Shown: positions 6,781-17,911, numbered from the stretch's first letter. The stretch is 41,723 bases of DNA from Clostridiales bacterium (GCA_004556985.1 SFFC01000006.1:1-41723), one strand, 5' to 3'. The notes: generated by a model not told the origin, from the sequence alone. A program made the numbers and translations.

Positions 6781-9510
6781 ATGAATATGGAGACGAACAA
6801 ATCCGCACAGATGGACAAGGTGTATAACCCGCAGGCCATCGAGGGCGAGCTGTATCGCGAGTGGGAGGAGAGCGGCGCGTTCAAGGCGCATCGCGTGGCG
6901 GGCAAGAAGCCCTTTACCATCGTGATGCCTCCGCCCAACATCACCGGCCAGCTGCACATGGGCCACGCCATGGACGGCGTGATGCAGGACAGCCTGACCC
7001 GCTACCACCGCATGAAGGGCGATCCGACGCTCTGGCTGCCGGGCACTGACCATGCCTCCATCGCCACCGAGGTCAAGATCGTGGAGGCGATGCGCAAGGA
7101 GGGCCTGACCAAGGACGACGTGGGCCGCGAGGGCTTCCTCGAGCGCGCCTGGGCCTGGAAGAAGGAATACGGCGGGCGCATCGTGCGCCAGACGCGGCGC
7201 ATGGGCAACAGCTGCGACTGGAGCCGCGAGCGCTTCACGATGGACGAGGGCTGCTCCAAGGCCGTGACCGAGGTCTTCAATCGCCTGTATGAAAAGGGTC
7301 TGATCTATCGCGGCAACCGCATGGTCAACTGGTGCCCCTGCTGCAACACGTCGATCTCCGACGCGGAGGTGGAGTACGAGGAGAAGGAGGGCTCCTTCTG
7401 GCATCTGCTCTACCCGGTCAAGGAGACCGGCGAACTGCTCGAGCTGGCCACGACCCGCCCGGAGACGATGCTCGGCGATACCGCCGTGGCGATCAACGCG
7501 GAGGACCCGCGCTACGCGCATCTGCACGGCTGCCACGTGATGCTGCCGCTCGTGAATCGCGAGATCCCGATCGTCTGCGACGAGCATGCCGACATGACCA
7601 AGGGGACCGGCGTCGTCAAGATCACCCCGGCGCATGACCCGAACGACTTCGAGGTCGGCCAGCGCCACGATCTGCCGATCATCCGCGTGATGACCTACGA
7701 CGGCCGCATGACCGGCCCTGCCGAAAAGGCTGAGAACGACGCGATCTTTGACAGCGGCAAGGCGACCGTCGGCGAGCCGCGCGTGATCGACTGCGGCAAA
7801 TATGCCGGCATGACCGCGCTGGAGGCCCGCAAGGCCGTCGTCGCGGACATGGAGGCGCTGGGGCTCCTCAAGAAGATCGAGCCGCTGACCCACGAGGTCG
7901 GCACCTGCTACCGCTGCCACACGGTCATCGAGCCGATGGTCTCCAAGCAGTGGTTCGTCAAGATGGCGCCGCTGGCCGAGCCGGCGATCGAATGCGTCAA
8001 AAACGGCGAGACGAAGTTCGTGCCGGAGCGCTTCACCAAGACCTATCTCAACTGGATGGAGAACGTGCGCGACTGGTGCATCTCCCGCCAGCTCTGGTGG
8101 GGTCACCGCATCCCGGCGTGGTACTGCGACGACTGTGGCGAGACGATCGTCTCGCGCACGACGCCCACCGTCTGCCCCAAGTGCGGCAGCGCGCATCTCA
8201 AGCAGGACGACGACGTGCTGGATACCTGGTTCTCTTCCGCGCTCTGGCCGTTCTCCACGCTCGGCTGGCCGGACAAGACCGAGGATCTTGAGTATTTCTA
8301 TCCGACGAGCGTGCTCGTCACGGGCTATGACATCATCTTCTTCTGGGTCGCCCGCATGATTTTCTCCGGCTGCGAGCAGATGGGCAAGACCCCGTTCCAT
8401 ACCGTGCTCATCCACGGCCTCGTGCGCGACGCGCAGGGCCGCAAGATGAGCAAGTCGCTCGGCAACGGCGTCGACCCGCTGGAGATCATCGACCAGTACG
8501 GCGCGGACGCGCTGCGCTTCTCGCTGGTCATGGGCGTCAGCCCCGGAAACGACATGCGCTTCTCCACCGACAAGGTGGAATCCGCGCGCAACTTTGCCAA
8601 CAAGATCTGGAACGCGAGCCGCTTTGTGCTCATGAACCTGGGCGATACCGCCGAGCCGATGGAGGACAAGACCTTCTCCACGGCGGACAAGTGGATTCTC
8701 GCGCGCCTGAACGGGACGATCCGTGAGGTCACGGCGCATTTTGAGGAGTACGACCTCGGCCTGGCCGCGCAGAAGATCTACGACTTCGCCTGGAGCGAGT
8801 TCTGCGACTGGTACATCGAGCTCGCGAAGGTGACGCTCAACGGCGAGGATCAGGAGGCCCGCAGGGCGACCTGCGCCGTGCTGCGCCATGTGCTCATCAG
8901 CCTGCTCAAGCTGCTGCATCCGTTCATGCCGTTCATCACGGACGCGGTCTACCGCTATATCCCCGGCACCGAGGGCACGATCATGCTTGCCGACTGGCCG
9001 CAGGAGAACGCTGCGGTTGACTTTGACGAGGCGGCGCGCGAGATGGAGGGCATCATGGATGTCATCCGCGCCGTGCGCAACCTGCGCGCGGAGATGAACG
9101 TCGCCGTCGGCAAGCGCGCGCATCTGATCGTGCGCCCGAAGGCCGGCTGGGAAGCGGCCATGCGCGGCGCGGACGAATATCTGAAGCGCCTGGCCTGGGT
9201 CAGCGAAATGAAGCTCATCGGCGCGGATGAGGCTGCCGGGGGCAAGACGGTCTCTGCCGTCAGCGAGGCGGCCGAGCTGTTCATCCCGCTGGGCGACCTC
9301 GTGGATATCGACAAGGAGATCGCGCGCCTTGGCAAGGAGCTGGAGAGCGCGCAGCGCGACATCGCGCGCGCCGAAGGAAAGCTCGGCAATCCTGGCTTCC
9401 TCGCCAAAGCGCCGGCGCAGCTCGTCGAGCAGGAGAAGGCCAAGCTCGAGATCACGCGCGACAAGGTCGCCAAGCTCGAGGCGAGAATCGCAGACCTCAA
9501 AGCCATGTGA
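6781..9510 (+). CDS. valS: Valyl-tRNA synthetase
   Basis: Class Ia aminoacyl-tRNA synthetase that charges tRNA-Val; 909 aa, a normal length. The signature HMGH lies at residues 59-62 within PPPNITGQLHMGH, and KMSKS is at 555-559. The CP1 editing domain is present, including the family segment TTRPETMLGDTAVAIN. Zinc-ligand cysteines are seen in CDDCGE and CPKCGS. The C-terminus is an alpha-helical coiled-coil arm (residues about 840-909) rich in Lys, Glu and Arg, as expected for ValRS. The ATG at 6781 has AGAAAGGA just upstream; longer upstream frames would run into the leader. Expression should depend on the upstream T-box. A clean intrinsic terminator follows the stop. Confidence 0.98.
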   Translation: MNMETNKSAQMDKVYNPQAIEGELYREWEESGAFKAHRVAGKKPFTIVMPPPNITGQLHMGHAMDGVMQDSLTRYHRMKGDPTLWLPGTDHASIATEVKIVEAMRKEGLTKDDVGREGFLERAWAWKKEYGGRIVRQTRRMGNSCDWSRERFTMDEGCSKAVTEVFNRLYEKGLIYRGNRMVNWCPCCNTSISDAEVEYEEKEGSFWHLLYPVKETGELLELATTRPETMLGDTAVAINAEDPRYAHLHGCHVMLPLVNREIPIVCDEHADMTKGTGVVKITPAHDPNDFEVGQRHDLPIIRVMTYDGRMTGPAEKAENDAIFDSGKATVGEPRVIDCGKYAGMTALEARKAVVADMEALGLLKKIEPLTHEVGTCYRCHTVIEPMVSKQWFVKMAPLAEPAIECVKNGETKFVPERFTKTYLNWMENVRDWCISRQLWWGHRIPAWYCDDCGETIVSRTTPTVCPKCGSAHLKQDDDVLDTWFSSALWPFSTLGWPDKTEDLEYFYPTSVLVTGYDIIFFWVARMIFSGCEQMGKTPFHTVLIHGLVRDAQGRKMSKSLGNGVDPLEIIDQYGADALRFSLVMGVSPGNDMRFSTDKVESARNFANKIWNASRFVLMNLGDTAEPMEDKTFSTADKWILARLNGTIREVTAHFEEYDLGLAAQKIYDFAWSEFCDWYIELAKVTLNGEDQEARRATCAVLRHVLISLLKLLHPFMPFITDAVYRYIPGTEGTIMLADWPQENAAVDFDEAAREMEGIMDVIRAVRNLRAEMNVAVGKRAHLIVRPKAGWEAAMRGADEYLKRLAWVSEMKLIGADEAAGGKTVSAVSEAAELFIPLGDLVDIDKEIARLGKELESAQRDIARAEGKLGNPGFLAKAPAQLVEQEKAKLEITRDKVAKLEARIADLKAM

Positions 9511-9516
9511 GCCCAT

Positions 9517-9546
9517 GCCCTCTTCGGATCCCGAAGAGGGCGTTTT
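9517..9546 (+). terminator. Intrinsic terminator after valS
   Basis: GCCCTCTTCGG (9517-9527) pairs with CCGAAGAGGGC (9531-9541) around a three-base loop, followed by GTTTT. This separates valS from folC. Confidence 0.85.
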
Positions 9547-9575
9547 GAAAGAGCTTGAAAGGGGGGAGAATCCCC

Positions 9576-10854
9576 ATGACCGAACAGGAGGCCATCGAGC
9601 GGATTCACAGCGTCTATCCGACGGGAAGGAAAAACGGCATCGAGAACATGCGCGCGCTGATGGCCCGGCTGGGCAATGTACAAAGCACGCTGCGCATGGT
9701 GCACGTCGCCGGCACGAATGGCAAGGGTTCCTGCTGCGCGATGATTGAGCGCGTGCTGCGCGAGGCCGGCTACAAGACGGGGTTGTATACCTCGCCCTAC
9801 ATTGAGCGCTACAACGAGCGCATCCGCGTCAATGGCGTGCCGGTCTGCGGCGAGCGGCTGGCCGCGCTGGTGGAGCGCGTCTGGCCGGCCGTGGAGGCCT
9901 GCCGCCGCGACGGCTATCTCATCACGGAATTTGAGCTGGGCACGGCGCTGGCGTTCGTCGATTTCTGGATGGAGAAGACCGATATTGCGATCATCGAGGT
10001 CGGCCTCGGCGGCCGGCTTGACCCGACGAACATCATCACGCCGCAGGTCTGCGTCATCACCGAGGTCGGCATGGATCACATGCAGTATCTCGGCGGGACG
10101 ATCGAGGAGATTGCGCTGGAAAAGGCCGGCATCATCAAGCACGGCATCCCCGTCGCGCTCGGGCCGCAGGAGAAGGCGGCGCGCGCCGTTCTGCTGGCGG
10201 CGGCGAAGGGGAAGGAAGCGCCGGTCATCGACCCCACCGCGGAGCGCGTCACGCAGACGAGCCGAAGCGTCACCTTCGACGTCCGCCTGGCCGGGGAGAC
10301 GATCAAGGGCCTGACGGTCTCGCTCAGCGGCGCACATCAGGCGGAAAACGCCTGCGCCGCGTTGGGCGCGATCAGCGCGCTGCGCAAGCGGGGCATGAGC
10401 ATTCCGCTTGAGGCGATCCGCCGGGGCATGGCCAACGTGCGCTGGCCGGGGCGGCTTGAATACTTCGGGCATGTGCTGCTCGACGGCGCGCACAACGATC
10501 CCGGTGTGCGGGCGCTGTGCGCCTACGCCGACGCCTGGCTGCCCAAAGAGAAGACCGTGCTGCTCACCGGTATGATGCGCGACAAGGAGACGGACAAGAT
10601 GACCGAGCGGCTGAGCACGCGCGTGCGCTGCGCGGTCTGCGCGACGCCGAAGGTGCCGCGCGCGCTGCCGGCACAGGAGCTGGCCGCGTCGTTTGAGCGC
10701 TTCGGCGTGCGCACCTGGGCGGAGCCGGAGGCATCGCGCGCGCTGGAGCGGGCGCGGTCGCTGGCCGGGCCGGAGGGCATCGTGCTCTGCGCGGGCTCGC
10801 TGTACCTGATCGGCGAAATCCGGACGCTGCTGCGGCAGGAAAAGGAGTTTTCAG

Positions 10855-10865
<11 letters not shown>
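9576..10865 (+). CDS. folC: Bifunctional folylpolyglutamate synthase/dihydrofolate synthase
   Basis: Mur-ligase-family enzyme that adds glutamate to dihydropteroate and/or lengthens the polyglutamate tail of folates. The 429-aa length is typical. The ATP-binding loop is HVAGTNGKGSCCAMI, followed by the family motif YTSPYIERYNERIRVNG and the central IIEVGLGGRLDPTNII. The C-terminal glutamate-ligase domain contains LDGAHNDPGVRAL. The ATG at 9576 was chosen because GGGGGGAG precedes it. The final codons overlap the start of rsmH by 11 bp, so the two are translationally linked. Whether both activities are present cannot be decided from sequence. Confidence 0.94.
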
Positions 10866-11790
<925 letters not shown>

Positions 11791-11807
11791 GCGAGGAGGA
11801 ACGGGCT

Positions 11808-12278
11808 ATGCGGCGAAGGGACAGGGAGATCACGAATCTTGAAGAGATCGGGGCCATCATGGGCGAATGCCTGAACGCGACGATAGCCTTTGGCGGCGAC
11901 GGCCCGTATGCCGTGCCGATGAGCTTTGGCTTTGAGCAAAAGGATGGGCAGTTCTGCCTGTATCTGCACTGTGCGGGGGAGGGCGAGAAGCTCAGGCGGA
12001 TGGAGCAGGATCCGCGCGCGGCATTTTCCATGTACACACGCGAGACGCTTCGCCCAAGCGACAACCCTGCCGCCTGTACGATGGACTTTCTGAGCGTCTG
12101 CGGCAGCGGCGTGCTTGCGCGGCTTGAGGGCGAGGAGAAGCGCCACGGGCTCGACGTGCTGATGGCGCACTATCAGCCGGGGAAAGCGTTTGCCTATCCG
12201 GAGGCGGCGCTTGAGGCCGTGACCGTGCTGCGCCTTGACGTGCAGGCGATCAGCGGGAAGCGGCACGGCGGCGTATGA
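11808..12278 (+). CDS. Pyridoxamine 5'-phosphate oxidase-family (NimA-like) protein
   Basis: A 156-aa split-barrel flavin-binding protein. The opening MRRRDREITNLEEIGAIM and the later PYAVPMSFGFEQKDGQFCLYLHCAGEGEKLRRM pattern are characteristic of the NimA-like branch of the pyridoxamine-phosphate-oxidase superfamily. Members bind FMN or related cofactors, and some reduce nitroimidazoles. The physiological substrate here is unknown and drug resistance should not be assumed. The ATG at 11808 follows GCGAGGAGGA. The gene begins 17 bp after rsmH, so it probably shares the folC-rsmH transcript. A short GC hairpin and T-rich stretch follow it. Confidence 0.85.
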   Translation: MRRRDREITNLEEIGAIMGECLNATIAFGGDGPYAVPMSFGFEQKDGQFCLYLHCAGEGEKLRRMEQDPRAAFSMYTRETLRPSDNPAACTMDFLSVCGSGVLARLEGEEKRHGLDVLMAHYQPGKAFAYPEAALEAVTVLRLDVQAISGKRHGGV

Positions 12279-12306
12279 CACTTTGCGGTGGAGCTGCTCA
12301 GGAGGG

Positions 12307-12330
12307 GGCAGCCTCTGCCGCTTTCTTTTG
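12307..12330 (+). terminator. Weak terminator after the NimA-like gene
   Basis: GGCAG-CCT-CTGCC (12307-12319) is followed by GCTTTCTTTT. The stem is short but the T-rich tail fits an intrinsic terminator ending the folC-rsmH operon. Confidence 0.45.
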
Positions 12331-12344
12331 TGCGCCGGATGTGG

Positions 12345-12350
12345 TATAAT
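12345..12350 (+). promoter_or_regulatory. -10 box of the rsmI promoter
   Basis: A consensus TATAAT lies 33 bp before rsmI. The hexamer 17 bp upstream (TTTCTT, 12322-12327) is a poor -35 match, so the promoter is only moderately supported. Confidence 0.5.
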
Positions 12351-12382
12351 CCAAAGGTAGTACCCATTGGGAGGAAAAGCAC

Positions 12383-13267
12383 ATGCCTCGTCTTTACGTC
12401 GTCGCCACGCCGATCGGCAACCTTTCCGACATCAGCCCGCGCGCGCTGGATATCCTCAGAAGCTGCGACCTGATCGCGGCGGAGGATACGCGCGTGACGC
12501 GCGCGCTGCTCAATCACTTTTCAATCGACACGCCCTGCGTCTCCAACCATCAGCACAACGAGGAGCAGCGCGCCGCGTCGCTGCCGCAGCGGATGATCGA
12601 TGAGGACCTGACCGTCGCCGTCGTGACCGACGCGGGAACGCCCGCCATCAGCGACCCGGGCAGCGTGCTCGTGCGCGAGGCCGCGGCGCTGGGCATCGAG
12701 GTGCTGGCTGTGCCGGGGCCGACGGCCATGGCGAGCGCGCTCTCCGTCAGCGGGTTTGACACGCGCGAGTTCGCGTTCTACGGCTTCCTCCCGCGCCAGA
12801 AGAAGGAGCTGCGCGACAAGCTGACCGCCATGAAGCAGAGCGGCGTGCCCATCGCCGTCGTCCATGAATCGCCGCACCGCGTGATCGACCTCGTGCGCGC
12901 TGTCACAGAGACGCTGCCGGGCTGCCGCATCAGCGCGAGCTGCGACCTGACGAAGCTCTATGAAAAGACCATCCGAGGCACGGCGGAGGAGGTGCTCGAG
13001 CAGCTCCTCGCCAACGAGAAGGCCGAGAAGGGCGAATACTGCCTGGTGCTTGACATGAGCGGCGTTACGCTGGACGTGCCGCAGGCTGCGCCGGACGCGA
13101 GCCTGGAGGCGCAGCTTTTTGAGGCGCTGATGGATGGCTGCGACTGGCGCGAGGCGGGCGAGCGCCTGACTGCGCGCGGCGCGAAGCGAAACGACGTCTA
13201 CCGCGCGCGCACAGCCGTGCAGCGCTTCCTTGAGGAGATGACCGGGGAGGATGAGACGGATGAATGA
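12383..13267 (+). CDS. rsmI: 16S rRNA (cytidine-1402-2'-O)-methyltransferase
   Basis: Tetrapyrrole-methylase-fold enzyme (RsmI/YraL) that adds the 2'-O-methyl group to C1402 of 16S rRNA; 294 aa. Motifs are VVATPIGNLSDISPRALDIL at the N-terminus, AAEDTRVTRALL, TDAGTPAISDPGSVLVREA and VPGPTAMASALSVSGF, all in the conserved order. The ATG has GGGAGGAAAAGCAC upstream. It lies about 600 bp downstream of rsmH, whose product adds the N4-methyl group on the same base, so the window encodes both enzymes for m4Cm1402. The end overlaps the nitroreductase start by 8 bp. Confidence 0.96.
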   Translation: MPRLYVVATPIGNLSDISPRALDILRSCDLIAAEDTRVTRALLNHFSIDTPCVSNHQHNEEQRAASLPQRMIDEDLTVAVVTDAGTPAISDPGSVLVREAAALGIEVLAVPGPTAMASALSVSGFDTREFAFYGFLPRQKKELRDKLTAMKQSGVPIAVVHESPHRVIDLVRAVTETLPGCRISASCDLTKLYEKTIRGTAEEVLEQLLANEKAEKGEYCLVLDMSGVTLDVPQAAPDASLEAQLFEALMDGCDWREAGERLTARGAKRNDVYRARTAVQRFLEEMTGEDETDE

Positions 13268-14024
13268 AGCAAACACGACGATCAAGGCGCTGATGGCGCG
13301 CAAGAGCGTGCGCGTCTTTGAGCAGGAGCCGATGCCGGAAGGCGACGTGCGCACGATCCTCGAGGCGGCTGTACAGGCCCCGACGGCCGGCAACATGACG
13401 CTCTGGACGGCCATCCGCGTGACCGATCCGCGCAAGAAGCAGGCGCTGGCCGACTCCTGCGACCATCAGCCGTTCATTGCGACGGCGCCGCTGGTGCTCG
13501 TCTTCTGCGCGGACTACAAGCGCTGGTTTGATCTCTTCGGGACGATCGGGGCGGATCAGCTCGGCGAGCCGCTGCGCCGCCCCGGCACGGGCGACTTCCT
13601 GCTCGCCGCCGTCGATACGGTCATCGCGGCGCATGCCGCCGTGGTCGCCGCGGATGCGCTGGGCTACGGCTCCTGCTACATCGGCGATATCCTCGAGAAC
13701 TGCGAGACGCAGAAGGAGATTCTCGGTCTGCCGGCATACGTCAAGCCCGTGTGCATGGCCGTCATCGGCAAGCCGACCCAGCAGCAGCGCGAGCGCAAAA
13801 AGCCCCCGCGCTTCGCCGTCGATGACGTCGTCCATGAAAACAGCTATCGCGCCTGCGGGGCGGAGGGCATGCGCGCCATGCTTGAGGCGCGGCAGGGCCT
13901 CTCCGGCGAGGACTTTGACCGCTGGCTGCTGGCGTTCACCAAGCGCAAATGGAACTGCGATTTCAGCCGCGAGATGACGCGCTCCGGCGCACAGATGATC
14001 GAGGACTGGAACGAGGGAAAATGA
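13260..14024 (+). CDS. Nitroreductase-family protein
   Basis: Predicted FMN-dependent NAD(P)H oxidoreductase of 254 aa. The N-terminal RKSVRVFEQEPMPE and EAAVQAPTAGNMTLW correspond to the FMN-binding start of the family. DTVIAAHAAVVAADALGYGSCYIGDILEN is the typical central helix and glycine-rich turn. The C-terminal extension (residues about 180-254, with SYRACGAEGMRAMLEARQG) resembles the NfsA/FRP-like branch. GGGGAGG at 13244-13250 fits the ATG at 13260 with 9-bp spacing; it directly abuts the ATG at 13251, which is therefore less likely. The 8-bp overlap with rsmI implies translational coupling. The substrate is unknown. Confidence 0.88.
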   Translation: MNEANTTIKALMARKSVRVFEQEPMPEGDVRTILEAAVQAPTAGNMTLWTAIRVTDPRKKQALADSCDHQPFIATAPLVLVFCADYKRWFDLFGTIGADQLGEPLRRPGTGDFLLAAVDTVIAAHAAVVAADALGYGSCYIGDILENCETQKEILGLPAYVKPVCMAVIGKPTQQQRERKKPPRFAVDDVVHENSYRACGAEGMRAMLEARQGLSGEDFDRWLLAFTKRKWNCDFSREMTRSGAQMIEDWNEGK

Positions 14025-14055
14025 CCTGCGGATAAGCATGGGTGTGCCGCGAAGC

Positions 14056-14103
14056 GATCATGGGGTCAAGGGGCGAAGCCCCTTGACCCCATGATCCGTT
14101 TTT
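14056..14103 (+). terminator. Long perfect hairpin terminator
   Basis: GATCATGGGGTCAAGGGGC (14056-14074) is perfectly complementary to 14078-14096 around a GAA loop and is followed by CG and TTTTT. The 19-bp stem is far longer than most intrinsic terminators. It lies between convergent genes; the T-tract is only on the plus strand, after the nitroreductase. Confidence 0.85.
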
Positions 14104-14115
14104 CTGCTGACAGAA

Positions 14116-15117
14116 TTATTCCTCCGCATTCAGCGCGGGCTGCGCGGCCTGCGCCTCATCCTCGACGAGCTGCACGGATTCGACCGTGCCGTCGCCGGCG
14201 CGCAGCGTCACGAGCACGCAGGGGGACGGCAGCGTCTGCGTCACAGGCTGCGCATAGCAGCGCACGACGTAGCGCGCGATGCCGTCGGCGCTGGCGCGCT
14301 CGGCGTAAAGCGTCGGATAGGCGTAATGGGCGCCGGTCTCGCCGAGCTGCGCAAACGTATCGCTCGCCGCCTTCAGAGCGGCAGTCTGCGCGTCCGCAGC
14401 GGAGAGCTCGCCGGAGCGGGCCGTGCGCAGCGCGGCGCCCTCGTAGCGCCGGGAGAATTCCGCCTGATTCTCCTGCGACCAGGTGAAGGTGTACGGGCCG
14501 AGCTTGTCATACCAGGCCTGCACCTCGACGGATTCGCTGTTCAGGAAGGCCGGAACGGTCGCCAGTCTCGGCGTGGAAAAGCGCAGCACGTCGCCGCTCT
14601 GCGCGCCCAGCATGACCGTAAAGGAGCAGCCGTTGTCGTAGATGCTTCTCATGAGCACGGTCATCGATGGGGAGCCGTCTGCCTCTGCCGTCTCCGTCAG
14701 GCTGACGGTGTATTCATCAAAGGAGAAGACGCTCGTATCGCATTTCGCCTCGAAGCAGGCGCGCGCGGCAGCGATGGCCTCCGCTTCGCTGATCATGCTC
14801 TGCGGCCCGGGCTGCACGGTGGCAAGGGGCGCGGCCGTCGGCGCAGCGGTGACGACGCCCGGCGCGACGGTGACAGGCGTCGTCTTGGCGTTGCGGGCGT
14901 TGATTGCGAAGAGGGAGACCGGAATGGCGACCATGGCGACCAACGCCAGGGAGAAGACGAAGTCGAGCCGGCGATGCCTTCCGGCGCGGACGGGCGTCTC
15001 CTGCGGCGCCTCCTGCTCGCGCACGGCGCTCAATACGGCGCGCATGTCTCTCGCGTTGAAGCGCACGCCGGAGAGGCTCTCGTCGATGGCCTCGCGGCAG
15101 GATGTTTTGGATTTCAT
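14116..15117 (-). CDS. Membrane-anchored anti-sigma-like protein
   Basis: A 333-aa single-pass membrane protein encoded 16 bp downstream of an ECF sigma factor gene. Residues 1-50 are cytoplasmic and could hold a short sigma-binding segment. Residues about 52-72 (DFVFSLALVAMVAIPVSLFAI) are the only membrane helix. A low-complexity linker rich in Pro, Thr and Ala (about 79-104) leads to an extracellular domain of about 230 residues. That domain contains the PepSY-like stretch ISEAEAIAAARACFEAK, and a possible second one is SAADAQTAALKAASDTFAQLG. No classic zinc-binding HxxxCxxC motif is seen. The start at 15117 has AAAGGGG upstream; a longer frame reaches into the sigma gene and is unlikely. 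The anti-sigma role is inferred from position and topology. Confidence 0.75.
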   Translation of the reverse strand: MKSKTSCREAIDESLSGVRFNARDMRAVLSAVREQEAPQETPVRAGRHRRLDFVFSLALVAMVAIPVSLFAINARNAKTTPVTVAPGVVTAAPTAAPLATVQPGPQSMISEAEAIAAARACFEAKCDTSVFSFDEYTVSLTETAEADGSPSMTVLMRSIYDNGCSFTVMLGAQSGDVLRFSTPRLATVPAFLNSESVEVQAWYDKLGPYTFTWSQENQAEFSRRYEGAALRTARSGELSAADAQTAALKAASDTFAQLGETGAHYAYPTLYAERASADGIARYVVRCYAQPVTQTLPSPCVLVTLRAGDGTVESVQLVEDEAQAAQPALNAEE

Positions 15118-15133
15118 CGAGATCAGCCCCTTT

Positions 15134-15658
15134 CTAGGAAATGTCGGAGAGGGTTTCGTCGCTGAGCAGTCTGCGCAGCCTGGCCTGCGCCTGCTGGAGT
15201 CGTCGTGTCGCGGTGGCGGCGGAGATATCAAGCGCCTGCGCGCAGGTCTTGAGGCTCAGCCCCTGGTAGTAGTGCAGCAGCACGATCTCCTTGAGCTTGA
15301 CCGGCAGCGCCGCGATGGCTTGGGTGATGGCGAGGCTGTCCTCGTGCCCGGGATAGACGCACAGCGGCAGCTCCTCGATCGCCTTGCGCCGGTCGATGTG
15401 GCGCATCCAGGAGGAGCGGAGCGTGTCCTTGCAGGTGTTGATGGCGATGCGCATGAGCCAGGAGCGCTCCGAGCGGATTTCGCCGCTGAGCAGCTGGTCG
15501 ATATGGCCGTAGGCCTTGATAAAGGTCTCCTGCGACGCATCCTCCGCTGCGCTCAGGTCGCGCAGATAGACGCAGCACATGTGCTTGATGCTGTCGCCGT
15601 ACTGCTCCATCAGGCGGATGAGCTCCGCCTCGCGCGCTTCTTCTGTATAGGCTGCCAT
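15134..15658 (-). CDS. ECF-type RNA polymerase sigma factor
   Basis: Extracytoplasmic-function sigma-70 factor of 174 aa. Region 2 is seen as CCVYLRDLSAAEDASQETFIKAYGHIDQL followed by RSERSWLMRIAINTCKD. Region 4 is LPVKLKEIVLLHYYQGLSL followed by a helix-turn-helix (CAQALDISAATATRRLQQAQARLRRLL). The ATG at 15658 has AGGAGGTGA 10-15 bp upstream. The adjoining gene on the same strand encodes a membrane protein likely to hold the factor inactive. The 269-bp divergent gap to dnaK should contain its promoter. A CGTCTTAT element lies just upstream of the ribosome binding site on this strand, but I could not assign a paired -35. Confidence 0.93.
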   Translation of the reverse strand: MAAYTEEAREAELIRLMEQYGDSIKHMCCVYLRDLSAAEDASQETFIKAYGHIDQLLSGEIRSERSWLMRIAINTCKDTLRSSWMRHIDRRKAIEELPLCVYPGHEDSLAITQAIAALPVKLKEIVLLHYYQGLSLKTCAQALDISAATATRRLQQAQARLRRLLSDETLSDIS

Positions 15659-15811
15659 CGCGCCTGTCACCTCCTCTGATGATAAGACGAAGGAAGCGTG
15701 GGAAAATTGCGGCAAAAGAAAATTTTTTTGCACCCCTTGGCGCCGGATCGCGCCGCGTGCGGGGAAAATGGAAATGATGATTGACTTCGACGTTTTTTCA
15801 CAATCCTGCCC

Positions 15812-15840
15812 TTGTCATGACGCTTTGTGCTGGTTACAAT
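15812..15840 (+). promoter_or_regulatory. Promoter for dnaK
   Basis: TTGTCA (15812-15817) and TACAAT (15835-15840) are 17 bp apart, 88 bp before dnaK. I saw no CIRCE inverted repeat (TTAGCACTC-N9-GAGTGCTAA) here, so HrcA control is not indicated. Confidence 0.65.
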
Positions 15841-15927
15841 ACAAAGGTAAGGCGCAGCAAAGCGGGCTATGACCGCCGCTGCAGACGCTGGGCCAATCAA
15901 ACAGCAAGATAAAGGCAGGTTATCATA

Positions 15928-17718
<1,791 letters not shown>

Positions 17719-17731
17719 AGGACAAAGCAAA

Positions 17732-17766
17732 CGCCGCTTCCCCCTTACGGGAAGCGGCGCATTTTG
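17732..17766 (+). terminator. Intrinsic terminator after dnaK
   Basis: CGCCGCTTCCC pairs with GGGAAGCGGCG around CCTTAC, followed by CATTTTG. It lies between convergent genes and could serve the small minus-strand gene too. Confidence 0.8.
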
Positions 17767-17776
17767 CGTCAAGGGA

Positions 17777-17911
17777 TCAATAGAACAGGCTGGACGCCAC
17801 ATAGGGCAGAATCGCCGTCATCAGCAGCGCGCAGCAGGCCACAATCGCGATCACGCGAACCATCTTCTGCTTGCGCAGCTCGCGGGCGGTCTTCGTATTC
17901 TTAGAAGCCAT
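17777..17911 (-). CDS. 44-aa single-helix membrane peptide, Prli42/DUF4044-like
   Basis: A small open frame with GGGAGG about 9-14 bp before ATG and a TATAAT (plus-strand 17942-17947) further upstream. The N-terminal 16 residues are polar and basic (KNTKTARELRKQK). They are followed by one hydrophobic helix, MVRVIAIVACCALLMTAIL, then PYVASSLFY at the C-terminus. This layout, a short basic head and a single helix with a small polar end, resembles the Prli42/DUF4044 group of tiny Firmicutes membrane proteins. In Listeria, Prli42 anchors the stressosome. The resemblance is by eye and tentative. The gene lies between dnaK and ansA, convergent with dnaK. Confidence 0.65.
   Translation of the reverse strand: MASKNTKTARELRKQKMVRVIAIVACCALLMTAILPYVASSLFY

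Noticed and set aside
6634..9516. A 960-codon open frame antisense to valS
   Set aside because: GC-rich codon use leaves long open frames on the opposite strand. The plus-strand frame has all ValRS motifs; the antisense frame has no recognisable domain and a biased His/Arg/Ala composition.
11808..12278. Calling the NimA-like gene a nitroimidazole resistance gene
   Set aside because: The family is large and most members have no demonstrated role in resistance; nothing in the context supports it.
15660..15927. CIRCE element in front of dnaK
   Set aside because: I looked for TTAGCACTC-N9-GAGTGCTAA and found no match on either strand of the gap.
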